Below, piece after piece: positions 55,909-64,000 of a stretch of DNA of 64,000 nt (positions are counted from its first letter, which is position 1; every line of letters starts with the position of its first letter). A model generated the notes under the pieces. That model saw only the letters and a program-made list of their open reading frames with translations, did no database searches and was not told where the DNA came from. The position numbers were made by a program, and so were the translations under genes. Where the stretch lies: the NCBI RefSeq assembly GCF_903970965.1, contig NZ_CAJCKW010000007.1, positions 124,001-188,000 of the forward strand. Direction: 5' to 3'. Source of the DNA: Aureimonas sp. ME7 (GTDB lineage Bacteria > Pseudomonadota > Alphaproteobacteria > Rhizobiales > Rhizobiaceae).

Positions 55909-56702
55909 GGCTGGAGGCGCAGAACCTCACCTGGCGCGCCGGCGGGCGCGCCATCCTGGACGATGTGTCGCTCGACGTGCGCCCCGGCGAGTTCCTCGGC
56001 ATCGTCGGCCCCAACGGATCGGGCAAGTCCACCCTTGTCTCGCTGCTCGCCGGTCTGCGCCGTGCGCATGCGGGCCGCGTTCTTCTGGGTGGGCGTCCAC
56101 TCGACTCTATGCCCCGGCGCGAGGTCGCCAGGGTGATGGCGCTGGTGGAGCAGCAGGCCGAAACCACCGAGCGGCTGACCGGCCACGCCACGGTCGCGCT
56201 CGGGCGCACGCCCCATCTCGGGCCCCTGTCGCCCTGGAGCGACAAGGACGAAGCGATCGTTCTGGATGCCCTTCGCGCCGTGGACATGGAAGCCTTTGCC
56301 GCCCGCACCTGGGCGACGCTGTCGGGCGGCGAGCGCCAGCGGCTGTCGATCGGGCGCGCCTTCGCGCAGGAGCCGCGCGTGCTTCTTCTCGACGAGCCCA
56401 CCAACCATCTCGACATCGAGCACCAGCTCGGCCTCCTCGCCCTGGTTCGCTCACGTGGGCTGACCGTGGTCGCCGTCCTGCACGACCTCAACCACGCCCT
56501 GAACTTCTCCGACCGCCTCGCCGTGATGAAAGGGGGCCGGCTCGTCGCGCTGGGCGAACCCGCCGCTGTTCTGACGCCGGAGCGCATCGCCGACGTGTTT
56601 CGCGTAGGCGCGGTGATGGAGCGCTCCAAAGAGGGTGAACCCTTCCTCCGCTTCGCCGCGCCCGCCCAACGGAAGGAAACAGCCCATGCCGCGATCGCTT
56701 GA
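55905..56702 (+). CDS. FecE/BtuD-type ABC transporter ATPase
   Basis: 265 residues. Walker A GPNGSGKST (about 34), Q-loop LVEQQAET, signature LSGGERQRLSIGRA, Walker B VLLLDEPTNHLD and H-loop VLHDLNHAL. Powers the upstream permease. ATG overlaps the permease stop. Its last 17 bases overlap the pseudoazurin gene. Confidence 0.93.
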   Translation: MRLEAQNLTWRAGGRAILDDVSLDVRPGEFLGIVGPNGSGKSTLVSLLAGLRRAHAGRVLLGGRPLDSMPRREVARVMALVEQQAETTERLTGHATVALGRTPHLGPLSPWSDKDEAIVLDALRAVDMEAFAARTWATLSGGERQRLSIGRAFAQEPRVLLLDEPTNHLDIEHQLGLLALVRSRGLTVVAVLHDLNHALNFSDRLAVMKGGRLVALGEPAAVLTPERIADVFRVGAVMERSKEGEPFLRFAAPAQRKETAHAAIA

Positions 56703-57129
56703 GCGCGCCGTCGTTCTCCTCGCCCTCCTCGGCCCGGTTCCGGCGCGCGCCGAAACCGTCGAGGTGCGCATGCTGACGCGCGGCGAGCACGGATCCATGG
56801 TGTTCGAGCCGGACTTCGTCGCCCTCCGGCCCGGCGACACGATCCGCTTCCGCGTCGGTCAGCGCTCGCACAACGCCGCCGCGATCGAAACCATGGGGCC
56901 GGCGGGCGCACCACGCTTCAAGGGCCGGATCGACGAGGAAGTCGAAGTCGCCTTCGACCGACCCGGTTTCTACGGTGTCAAATGCTCGCCCCATCTCGGC
57001 ATGGGCATGGTGATGGTGGTGCGCGTCGGCGAGGCCGAGCTCCCGCCGGACTTCGCCGACGAGACGCTGCCCGCGCGCGCCAAGGCGCGGTTTAGGGAGA
57101 TCCTGGCGCGTGCGAACGCGGGCCCCTGA
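56686..57129 (+). CDS. Pseudoazurin (type 1 copper protein)
   Basis: 147 residues with a signal peptide (about 1-22). All four type 1 copper ligands of pseudoazurin are present: His62 (RSHNAA), Cys100, His103 (KCSPH) and Met108, with the usual Cys-to-Met spacing of eight. A soluble periplasmic electron carrier, normally a donor to nitrite reductase or similar. ATG 56686 has AAGGAA upstream. No denitrification gene is in the window, so its place in an ABC transporter operon is odd. Confidence 0.9.
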   Translation: MPRSLERAVVLLALLGPVPARAETVEVRMLTRGEHGSMVFEPDFVALRPGDTIRFRVGQRSHNAAAIETMGPAGAPRFKGRIDEEVEVAFDRPGFYGVKCSPHLGMGMVMVVRVGEAELPPDFADETLPARAKARFREILARANAGP

Positions 57130-57132
57130 CCC

Positions 57133-57900
57133 ATGCGCAATTTCGATCTCAAGGAAGACATCCGCGACTACTGGTCGGAACGCTCGGAGACGTTCGACCT
57201 GTCGGCCGGGCACCGGATCGCGCCGGGCGCGGAGGCCGAAGCCTGGGCGGCCGAGATCGGCGCGCGCCTCGGCCCCGCGCCGCTGCGCATCCTGGAGCTC
57301 GCCTGCGGCACCGGCGAGATCACCGGCGTTCTCCACGCGCTCGGCCACGAGATCGTCGCCCTCGACTTTTCGGAGGCCATGCTCGCCCGCGCCCAGGCCA
57401 AGCACGCGGGCCAGACGCGGCTTCGCTTCACGCTGGCCGATGCCGAGCGGACGATGGAGGCGGGCGGCGCCTTCGACGCCGTCGTGTGCCGGCATCTCGT
57501 GTGGACGCTCACCGACCCGGCCGGAGCCTTCCGCGAATGGCGCCGCGTCCTGCGGCCGGGCGGCACGCTTCTCGTCTTCGACGGCGACTGGGCAAGGGTC
57601 ACGGGGGCCGGGCGGCTTGCCCGGATCGGGGTGCGCGCCATCGACCGCTGGCGAGGCGAGGACGGAACGCATCGCGACGGCATGGCGGATCGCCACGCGG
57701 CGATCATGCGCGAGCTGCCCTTCGGAACGGGCCTTCGCCTGCCCGAACTTCTGCCGCTTCTCACGCAGGCCGACTTCGGGGAATTCCGCGCCGGATCGCA
57801 AAACGCCATTGGTCGCGCCCAACGTCAGGGAGCCTCGCTGCGCGACCGGCTGCGCACCCTGATCCATCGCCGCTTCGTGCTGGCGGCGACGGCACTCTAG
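57133..57900 (+). CDS. Class I SAM-dependent methyltransferase
   Basis: 255 residues. Motif I ILELACGTGEITGVL (about 53-67), motif II acidic residue in VALDFSEAML and LRPGGTLLVFDGDW. UbiE/BioC-like Rossmann methyltransferase, cytoplasmic. It follows pseudoazurin after 3 bases and closes the operon. Methyltransferases of this sort often accompany FecBCD-type transporters in alphaproteobacteria; a role in modifying or releasing the imported ligand is only a guess. Confidence 0.85.
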   Translation: MRNFDLKEDIRDYWSERSETFDLSAGHRIAPGAEAEAWAAEIGARLGPAPLRILELACGTGEITGVLHALGHEIVALDFSEAMLARAQAKHAGQTRLRFTLADAERTMEAGGAFDAVVCRHLVWTLTDPAGAFREWRRVLRPGGTLLVFDGDWARVTGAGRLARIGVRAIDRWRGEDGTHRDGMADRHAAIMRELPFGTGLRLPELLPLLTQADFGEFRAGSQNAIGRAQRQGASLRDRLRTLIHRRFVLAATAL

Positions 57901-57917
57901 AACGCCCCTCCGGCGCC

Positions 57918-58637
57918 TCAGCGGGTGCCGGGAATCGCAGCTTCGGGGACCGGACCGCCGCGTCCGGACCTTGCGGCGGCGAGCGCCGGCATCACGGTGC
58001 CGACGGGTCGCGGCGCGGCGACGGCGCTTGCCGCGACCCAGCCGGTGAAGATGCCGGACTGCACCAGCGCCCAGTCGCCCTGGCGACGGGTGACGCGCAG
58101 CGGGCGCCCGGCATCCAGCACCATCCAGACCGGCGCGCCGGCGCTCGGCTCGCGCCGCAGCGGCATCGGCTGGCGCGTGGCGAGCGCCGACCCGCTGACG
58201 ATACGGACAGCCTCCGTTTCGCGTGCCGGGGAAGGTGTGGCGGCTGCCATCGGCCTCGGCTGCGGCGCGGCCGGCGCGATGGCGGCCGTGCGCACCGGGC
58301 GCTCCTCCGGCACGGTGGCCTTGGGGACGGGCGCCTTCGGGACGGCGGCGGGAACGCGCGCCGGGGCCGGAGTGGACGGCGCCTGACGAACCGGCGGCGC
58401 CGCGCGGGTGGGCTGGCGCTCGGGCGCGGCGGCACGGCGCGGGATCTCCGCTTCGCCGCCCGGCCGGGCGAGACGGGCGAGCTGCGGCACGTGGCGCTCG
58501 ATCGCAGCGCGGTTGGCGTCGAAGGCGATCCAGCCGACGGCGAGCGCCCCCGCCGTCCACCACACCCATCCGACCTGGCCCAAGCCCCCCTTGCGGGACG
58601 CGGCGGCGGTCTTGCGACGCGGCTTGCGCTTGGTCAT
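57918..58637 (-). CDS. Membrane-anchored SH3-like domain protein
   Basis: 239 residues. A basic N-terminus (TKRKPRRKTAAASRKGG) precedes one membrane segment (about 25-43). A long Pro/Ala-rich periplasmic linker (about 65-150) leads to a bacterial SH3-like domain (about 155-215, MPLRREPSAGAPVWMVLDAG, GDWALVQSG, GWVAASAV). Such domains usually bind peptidoglycan or proteins. Start ATG 58637 has a modest ribosome site. Monocistronic. Confidence 0.78.
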   Translation of the reverse strand: MTKRKPRRKTAAASRKGGLGQVGWVWWTAGALAVGWIAFDANRAAIERHVPQLARLARPGGEAEIPRRAAAPERQPTRAAPPVRQAPSTPAPARVPAAVPKAPVPKATVPEERPVRTAAIAPAAPQPRPMAAATPSPARETEAVRIVSGSALATRQPMPLRREPSAGAPVWMVLDAGRPLRVTRRQGDWALVQSGIFTGWVAASAVAAPRPVGTVMPALAAARSGRGGPVPEAAIPGTR

Positions 58638-58812
58638 CTCGCCCGAACCCTTCTGCCTGTCTCCTGACGGAAGGTGTATCCGTTTGATGGTGGACGAAGC
58701 GTGAACGCCACCCTTCTCCGGGGCGTCGCACGGCTTGAAAGATCGGCACCCTGCGGCAGTTTCCCCGCGCAAGGGACCGCCGCCGGAGCGGCATGATGGA
58801 AGATACGCCGAG

Positions 58813-59202
58813 ATGAACAAGCTGATCCCGCTCGCCCTGCTCGCCGCCTTCAGCCTTTCGGCCTGCAGCGACGACACGCCGGCCTCCCAGGCGGAAACGG
58901 CGCCCGCCGCTCCCACGGCGACGGCACCCGCCACGACCACGACGACCTCCGGCACCGCCCGCTCCGAAACCAACCAGGCGATCGATGCGATCGGCGAAGC
59001 GGGACGTCAGACCGGCCAGGCGATCGGCGCGGCGGCAACGGAAGCGCGCGACGCCGCAGCCCCCGCCCTCCAGCGCGCGGGCGAGGCCACGGGCCGGGCG
59101 CTCGATTCCGCCAAGCAGGGTCTCAACGACCTGACGCGCGGCGCCGCCTGCCAGACCGCCAAGGCCGCCAACGACACGCAGGGCATCGCCGCCAACTGCT
59201 GA
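58813..59202 (+). CDS. Small lipoprotein, alanine/threonine-rich
   Basis: 129 residues with a lipoprotein signal: hydrophobic segment (about 4-15) and lipobox LSAC, so Cys19 should be lipidated. The mature part has a Thr/Ala/Pro stretch (TATAPATTTTTSG), then amphipathic alanine-rich helical repeats like those of stress-related or YtxH-like proteins, and two Cys near the end. GGAAGA lies upstream of ATG 58813. Function unknown. Confidence 0.75.
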   Translation: MNKLIPLALLAAFSLSACSDDTPASQAETAPAAPTATAPATTTTTSGTARSETNQAIDAIGEAGRQTGQAIGAAATEARDAAAPALQRAGEATGRALDSAKQGLNDLTRGAACQTAKAANDTQGIAANC

Positions 59203-59473
59203 AGTCCCGTTTCGGGCGAACGCTTGGAAAGTATCCGGCGAAGGATCGGGAGGGAACGGCCATGTCCGCCGCCGTCAGTGGACGGCCGAGGCATGGCACC
59301 CAGCATGGGGCAGCGGGGCTCGGAGCGAAACCGCGCCCCGGCCGGCTGCCGGAAGCGGCGAAACATGCTTGTCGAGGTCGGCCGCACCTCCCGCCTCCCT
59401 GCAGCCTCGGGAAACGGCTCCGACCTTGGCGTTTCGGCTCCCGGCCGATGCTCCGCCGAGGGTGCCGCCGGCC

Positions 59474-61564
59474 CTATCCCGCCGCGTCCGGCCCCGCGAT
59501 CATCGCGCGCACCTTGGCGCCGAGCGCGTCGTATTCGAAGGGCTTGCCGATGAGGTCCATGCCCTCGTCCAGGAACTCGCCGCGCACGGACGCCGTTTCC
59601 GCATAGCCCGTCACGAACAGGATCTTCAAATCCGGCCGGAGCCGGCGCGCGATCTCGGCGAGCTGGCGCCCGTTCATGCCCGGCAGCCCGACATCGGTGA
59701 CCATGAGATCGATGCGCGCGCCCGACTGGAGGATCGGCAGCGCGTCGTCGGCGCTTCCCACCTCGATCGGCTGGTAGCCGAGATCGGCGAGAACGTCGGT
59801 GATCAGCATGCGCACCAGCCCCTCGTCCTCGACGATGAGGACGCTTTCGCCCTCGCCGGCCGGCGCTTCGCGCATCTCGGCTTCTTCGACGGCGGCGGTG
59901 GCGACCTCGAGCGGCAGGAGAAGCCGGATCGTGGTGCCCCGCCCTTCCTCGCTGTCGATCGCGACATGGCCGCCGGACTGGCGCGCGAAGCCGTAGATCT
60001 GCGACAGGCCGAGGCCCGTCCCCTGCCCGATCGGCTTGGTGGTGAAGAAGGGCTCGAACGCCTTGGCCAAGGTTTCGGGCGACATGCCCGTGCCCGTGTC
60101 GGACACCGACAGGACCACGAACTCGCCCGGCCCGAAGCGAGGCCCCGCCTCGTCCGGCCCCGCCCGGCGCACCGCGATGGTGAGCCGCCCGCCGTCCGGC
60201 ATCGCGTCGCGCGCGTTGATCGCGAGGTTCAGGAGCGAGTTCTCGAGCTGGCTGACGTCGGTGCGCGCGACGAGCGCCTCTGCGCCGAGCTCGGTCACGA
60301 TCTCGATGTTCTCGCCGAGCGTGCGGCGCAGGAGATCCTCCATGCCGCCGACGATGGCCTTCAGATCCACCGGCACCAGGTCGAGCGACTGGCGCCGGCC
60401 GAAGGCGAGAAGGCGCGAGGTCAGGGTCGCCGCCCGCCCCGCCGCCTGGGACGCGTTGTCGATGTAGCGCGGCAGGGCCGCGTAGTCGCCCCGCTCCCAG
60501 CGTCGGCGCATCAGATCGAGCGATCCGATGACGCCTGCCAGCATGTTGTTGAAGTCGTGCGCGATGCCGCCCGTCAGCTGGCCGATCGCCTCCATCTTCT
60601 GCGACTGGCGCAGCGCGTCCTCGACGCCCTCGCGCCGCGTCATCTCGGCCGAAAGCTCGGCGGTGCGCTCGGCGACGCGCCCTTCCAGCATGGCCGCCGC
60701 CTCGCGCAGGTCGTTTTCCAGCCGCTTGCGCTCGGTGATGTCGAGAACGAAGATGTGAAACCCGTCGACCCCGCCGCCTACGTCGAAGCGCGGGAGATAG
60801 CGCACCTCGGCCAGGCGGTCGTCGCCGCGCCCGCCATAGCCGGAGAACCGCGTCTCCGTCTGGAAGACCTCGCCCCGCAGCGCCATGGCGACGCCTTCGC
60901 GGCGCGTTTCGAACGCTTCCGCCCCCAGGAGCTGGGGGATGGTCAGCCCGATCACCGCGTCCGGCTCGAAGCCGAACCAGTCCTCGTAGGCCCGGTTGGC
61001 GAAGCGGTAGACGAGATCGCGGTCCACGAAGGCAATGAGGACGGGCAAGGAATCCGCGACGAGACGAAGCTGGCGCTCGCTGGCGGCCAGAGCCTCGCGG
61101 CTGAGCGTCAGTTCGGCCAGCCGGTCGCGCATCTCGAACTGCTTCTGGCGCGCGCGCATCACGGAAGCCAGCGAGGACACGAGCGATTCGATACCGAGCG
61201 GGCGCTCCAGGGTCACGATGTTGGTGACGCTTCCCGGCAGGATGCGGCGGAACCGGTCCACCGGTTCCGAGGGCCCCGAACGGCGCGAGGCGAGAAGCAC
61301 CACCGGAATGTCGGACCATTCCGGCTGCACGGTTAGGGCTCGGGTCAGGGCCTCCGCCCCCGCCTGCAGCGCTTCTTCCGTCAGGAGCACGGCACCGACG
61401 GCCTGCCCCTCGTCCTGCGCCATGCGGGCGCCGAGCGTTCGCAGATCGCCCGTCAGTTCGGCGCTGTAGCCCTCGCGCTGGAGAACACCCACCAAGCTCT
61501 CCCCGTCACGCCCGAACGGCGCGCAGACGAGAACCTGAAAGCCTCGCACTCCCCGCCTATGCAC
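59474..61564 (-). CDS. Hybrid sensor histidine kinase
   Basis: 696 residues, no membrane segment, so a cytoplasmic sensor. A divergent receiver-like N-terminus (about 8-130), PAS domain (about 165-285), HisKA with His336 (GGIAHDFNNMLAG), HATPase (about 440-555, LLNLAINARDAMPDGG, GTGLGLSQIYG), and a C-terminal receiver with Asp624 (LMVTDVGLPGMNG). GTG start at 61564 overlaps the KaiC-like gene by 8 bases and has GGAAG upstream. The overlap ties it functionally to that ATPase. Confidence 0.9.
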   Translation of the reverse strand: MHRRGVRGFQVLVCAPFGRDGESLVGVLQREGYSAELTGDLRTLGARMAQDEGQAVGAVLLTEEALQAGAEALTRALTVQPEWSDIPVVLLASRRSGPSEPVDRFRRILPGSVTNIVTLERPLGIESLVSSLASVMRARQKQFEMRDRLAELTLSREALAASERQLRLVADSLPVLIAFVDRDLVYRFANRAYEDWFGFEPDAVIGLTIPQLLGAEAFETRREGVAMALRGEVFQTETRFSGYGGRGDDRLAEVRYLPRFDVGGGVDGFHIFVLDITERKRLENDLREAAAMLEGRVAERTAELSAEMTRREGVEDALRQSQKMEAIGQLTGGIAHDFNNMLAGVIGSLDLMRRRWERGDYAALPRYIDNASQAAGRAATLTSRLLAFGRRQSLDLVPVDLKAIVGGMEDLLRRTLGENIEIVTELGAEALVARTDVSQLENSLLNLAINARDAMPDGGRLTIAVRRAGPDEAGPRFGPGEFVVLSVSDTGTGMSPETLAKAFEPFFTTKPIGQGTGLGLSQIYGFARQSGGHVAIDSEEGRGTTIRLLLPLEVATAAVEEAEMREAPAGEGESVLIVEDEGLVRMLITDVLADLGYQPIEVGSADDALPILQSGARIDLMVTDVGLPGMNGRQLAEIARRLRPDLKILFVTGYAETASVRGEFLDEGMDLIGKPFEYDALGAKVRAMIAGPDAAG

Positions 61565-63056
61565 GCGTCCGATCTTCCATCAGAGGATCGACCTGGCCGA
61601 CATATTCCGGCGTTCCCGTCAGAACGCCGCGGAAATGCACGAGCGGCGCGCCGACGCGCACCCCGTGGCCGTCCACGCGCAGCTCGCGAATGGCGTCCTC
61701 GTGCGGGCCGCCCCGGTTCTTCAGAACCGAGATCGCCTTGCGGATGCGCCCGTCCGCCTCGAAGAAGCGAATGAGGAGCACGGCGTCGGCGACATAGGAA
61801 ATGTCGAGCGAGCCGGTCACCATGGTGCCGACGAGGCCGTGCTGCGGGTTGATCAGGAAGGTGCCGACGCCCTTCTGGTTGAGATAGGACAGGAGCTCAT
61901 GGATCTGCAGGATCAGCTGCTGTTCCTGCGGCATGGCCGCCATGTAGCCGTTGAGGCTGTCGATCACGAGAAGGCGGCAGTCGCGCTCCTCGACCTCCCG
62001 CCGGACGCCCCAGGCGAACTCGCCGGGCGACACTTCGGCCGGGTCGATCTGGCGGATGCGCAGGAGCCCGCTGTCGAGATGGCTCTGGAGGTCGAGCCCC
62101 ATCGCCCGGGCGCGCACCATCATCGTGCCCACGCGCTCGTCGAACTCGTAGATCGTGCAGGGCTCGCCGCGCCGGCAGGCCGCCGCCACGAACTGGAGCG
62201 CGATCGTGGTCTTGCCCGCGCCCGCCGGGCCGGTGATCAGCGTCGACGTGCCGCGCAAGGGGCCGCCATGGAGAAGCGCGTCGAGTTCGGCGATGCCGCT
62301 CGGCATCGGTTCGCCGGCAAAGGGCGTATGGTGGGTGGACGCGATCAGGCGCGGATACACGTCGAGGCCACCGTGGCGGATGGTGAAGTCGTGGTAGCCG
62401 GCGACGAAATCGACCCCGCGCAGCTTCTGGACCTGCAGGCGGCGCCGCGCCGCGCCGAAATCCAGCGTCAGCCGTTCCAGCGTGACGACGCCGTGGCAAA
62501 GGGAATGAAGGTGCGAATCGCGCCGCCCGCCGTCGGTCGTCAGGTCGTCGATCAGAAGGACGGTCGCCTCGCGCGGCGCGAAGAACTGCTTCAGGAGCAG
62601 GACCTGCCGCCGGTAGCGCAGCGGATCCTGCGCCAGGAGCCGCATTTCCGACAGACTGTCGAAGACGACGCGCCGGGGCCCCGTGCGCTCCACCTCGTCC
62701 TGGATCAGGCGGATCGTTCCCCCGAGTTCCATCTCCCACGCATGGAGCACCGTCTGCTCGCGCCCCGTGCCTAAGACCTCGTCGGCGGAGGCGAGCTCGA
62801 AGATGTCGATATCAGTCAGATCGAACCCGTGCGCGGCGGCGACCGCCAGAAGCTCGTCGCGCGTTTCCGACAGGGTGATGTAGAGGCAGCGCTCGCCGCG
62901 CGCGACGCCGTCCAGAAGGAAGCGCAGCGCCATCGTCGTCTTGCCCGAGCCCGGCGTTCCTTCCACCAGATACAGGCGCCCCGTCGGAAGCCCCCCGTCG
63001 AGGATCAGGTCCAGTTCCGGATTGCCGGTGGAGGTCCGCGAAAGGGGTTCGGGCAT
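61557..63056 (-). CDS. KaiC-like double RecA-domain ATPase
   Basis: 499 residues with two KaiC/RadA-type ATPase halves: Walker A GTPGSGKTT (Lys39) and GPAGAGKTT (Lys282), and Walker B regions RRVVFDSLSEM and RLLVIDSLNGYM. It lacks the cyanobacterial KaiC phosphorylation loop as far as I can see. No kaiA or kaiB is near. It is co-transcribed with the hybrid kinase, as in other alphaproteobacterial KaiC-like/kinase pairs, suggesting light, energy or stress signalling rather than a full clock. First gene of the two-gene operon. Confidence 0.9.
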   Translation of the reverse strand: MPEPLSRTSTGNPELDLILDGGLPTGRLYLVEGTPGSGKTTMALRFLLDGVARGERCLYITLSETRDELLAVAAAHGFDLTDIDIFELASADEVLGTGREQTVLHAWEMELGGTIRLIQDEVERTGPRRVVFDSLSEMRLLAQDPLRYRRQVLLLKQFFAPREATVLLIDDLTTDGGRRDSHLHSLCHGVVTLERLTLDFGAARRRLQVQKLRGVDFVAGYHDFTIRHGGLDVYPRLIASTHHTPFAGEPMPSGIAELDALLHGGPLRGTSTLITGPAGAGKTTIALQFVAAACRRGEPCTIYEFDERVGTMMVRARAMGLDLQSHLDSGLLRIRQIDPAEVSPGEFAWGVRREVEERDCRLLVIDSLNGYMAAMPQEQQLILQIHELLSYLNQKGVGTFLINPQHGLVGTMVTGSLDISYVADAVLLIRFFEADGRIRKAISVLKNRGGPHEDAIRELRVDGHGVRVGAPLVHFRGVLTGTPEYVGQVDPLMEDRTRA

Positions 63057-63241
63057 GGGCTCAACTCATGGGCTCTCGATGCCGTGTCGCGTTTCGTCCC
63101 GGCTTTCGGCCACCAAGGCATGCCGACCCGGCGTTTGCAAGATGCGCGTCCGGCCAGGGGGAACAAAACCGGAAAGCCGGGTAACGGCTTGCCCCGTCCG
63201 CTCCAGCCCAATCAGAACGCCAACGCCCTAGCCTCAAATTA

Positions 63242-63256
63242 TGTTATGAGATAACA
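63242..63256. promoter_or_regulatory. Zur-like operator before aztD
   Basis: TGTTATGAGATAACA, perfect 6-3-6 palindrome matching the Zur core TGTTAT-N3-ATAACA, 28 bases before the aztD ATG. Followed by the same AACAAAACAT flank as the site at 53788-53806. Confidence 0.7.
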
Positions 63257-63284
63257 AAACATTCTCGATCGAATGGAGACGAGA

Positions 63285-64000
63285 ATGAAGAACCACGCCC
63301 CGCACCTCCACCACCTCTCGCTGGGTCTCGCCCTTGCGCTCGTTCTGGCGGCGCCCGCCCCGTCGCGGGCGCAAGAGGCCGATTCCGAAAGCCGGACGCA
63401 TCACCGTCTGTTCGTCGGCGATCATGCCGAAGGCGTGGTCCGCGCCTTCGATCTCGAAACCGGAGCCGGAGCCGAAGCCGGCATGTTTCGGATCGACGCA
63501 TCCCCGGCTCTCTCCCGCTCCGACAGCGGACGCACGGTCTTCGCGGTGCAGGGCGATCGGGGCCGGGTGGCGGCGATCGCCTCGGGCCTCGCCTTCGAGG
63601 ACCACGGCGACCATGCCGATCTTTCCGTGGACGCGGCCAAGCTCCTGCCGACGGTGATCGAAGGCACGACGCCCGCCCACCTTGTAGAGGGCTCCGGCCG
63701 TCTCGCCCTGTTCGACGACGGCACGGGCGACGTCACCCTGTTCCGGGAGGCCGATCTCCTCGCCGGCCCATGGCGACCGCGACGGGTGAAGACGGGTCCG
63801 GCCCATCACGGTCTGGCCGCTCCGATGGGCGACCATCTCGTGGTATCGGTGCCCGGCGCCGATCCCAGCGCGCCGCGCGCCGGCCTCAAAGTTCTCGACC
63901 GGGACGGCGTTCAGGTCGGCGGGATCACCCCCTGCCCCGGTGTCCACGGTCAGGCGCAGTCCGCCCGCACGTTCGCCTTCGGCTGCCGGGACGGGATCGT
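63285..64000 (+). CDS. aztD: Periplasmic zinc metallochaperone AztD, 3' end outside window
   Basis: Open to the window edge; about 239 residues are seen. Signal peptide about 1-30. The mature protein looks like a beta-propeller (repeated RLFVGDHAEGVVRAFDLETG-type blades) and has the His-rich zinc motif EDHGDHAD (His107, His110), the hallmark of AztD. AztD hands zinc to the binding protein AztC of the AztABC transporter. GGAG lies 7 bases before ATG 63285, and a Zur-like box sits just upstream. aztABC genes are expected beyond the window. Confidence 0.85.
   Translation, partial: MKNHAPHLHHLSLGLALALVLAAPAPSRAQEADSESRTHHRLFVGDHAEGVVRAFDLETGAGAEAGMFRIDASPALSRSDSGRTVFAVQGDRGRVAAIASGLAFEDHGDHADLSVDAAKLLPTVIEGTTPAHLVEGSGRLALFDDGTGDVTLFREADLLAGPWRPRRVKTGPAHHGLAAPMGDHLVVSVPGADPSAPRAGLKVLDRDGVQVGGITPCPGVHGQAQSARTFAFGCRDGI

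Noticed and set aside
59203-59473. Small coding frames between the lipoprotein and hybrid kinase genes.
   Set aside because: Arg/Pro-rich frames without ribosome sites or family resemblance; treated as non-coding.

Overview
The window is about 64 kb of GC-rich DNA (roughly two thirds G+C by eye), densely packed, with many 4-base ATGA/GTGA gene overlaps. The gene set is typical of an alphaproteobacterium of the order Hyphomicrobiales (Rhizobiales): an urtABCDE urea transporter, a chimeric malic enzyme, hydroxyproline catabolism, ribose-type sugar ABC transporters, an AztD zinc chaperone and a KaiC-like/histidine-kinase pair. A family such as Aurantimonadaceae would fit, but I cannot prove the genus. 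I see no phage, insertion sequence, CRISPR array, rRNA or tRNA.

Layout. 1-3313: the end of a galactofuranose-type sugar ABC transporter (ytfR-ytfT-yjfF). 3314-3508: a mosaic of five hairpins including a bidirectional terminator. 3509-5788: malic enzyme. 6041-10199: a three-gene periplasmic molybdenum hydroxylase with a three-haem cytochrome c. 10212-13440: three genes of trans-4-hydroxyproline breakdown, then a luciferase-like oxidoreductase, a small acidic protein, DNA polymerase IV and a chemoreceptor. 18401-35163: a large divergent carbohydrate locus. The leftward operon holds a binding protein, ATPase, permease, two FGGY kinases and three dehydrogenases. The rightward operon holds a cupin phosphoglucose isomerase, a shikimate-dehydrogenase-like protein, a hydroxyacid dehydrogenase, an UlaG-like lactonase and an RpiR regulator. 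It is followed by an altronate-type dehydratase and a GntR regulator. 35320-38844: acyl-CoA dehydrogenase, PIG-L/methyltransferase fusion and glycosyltransferase. 39181-42714: an orphan siderophore-type binding protein, asparaginase and an FAD protein.

42716-48663 is the urea transporter operon urtABCDE, read leftward. It diverges from a 1126-residue fusion of an NCS1 nucleobase-type transporter, a cysteine-rich module, a histidine kinase and a receiver (48824-52204), followed by a LuxR-type response regulator. A perfect 7-2-7 palindrome lies in the shared control region. 53349-53606 is a cobalamin riboswitch and 53788-53806 a Zur-like operator. Both precede a BtuF/FecB-type ABC transporter operon that also carries a pseudoazurin and a methyltransferase. 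57918-63056: an SH3-like membrane protein, a lipoprotein, and a hybrid histidine kinase co-transcribed with a double-domain KaiC-like ATPase. The window ends inside aztD, which has its own Zur-like operator.

The strongest candidates for undescribed biology are three. The first is the transporter-kinase 'transceptor' system facing the urea operon. The second is the ABC operon that appears to answer both cobalamin (riboswitch) and zinc (Zur-like box). The third is the divergent carbohydrate locus, whose two promoters carry matching 15-base HexR/RpiR-like operators and whose enzyme set does not match a pathway I know.
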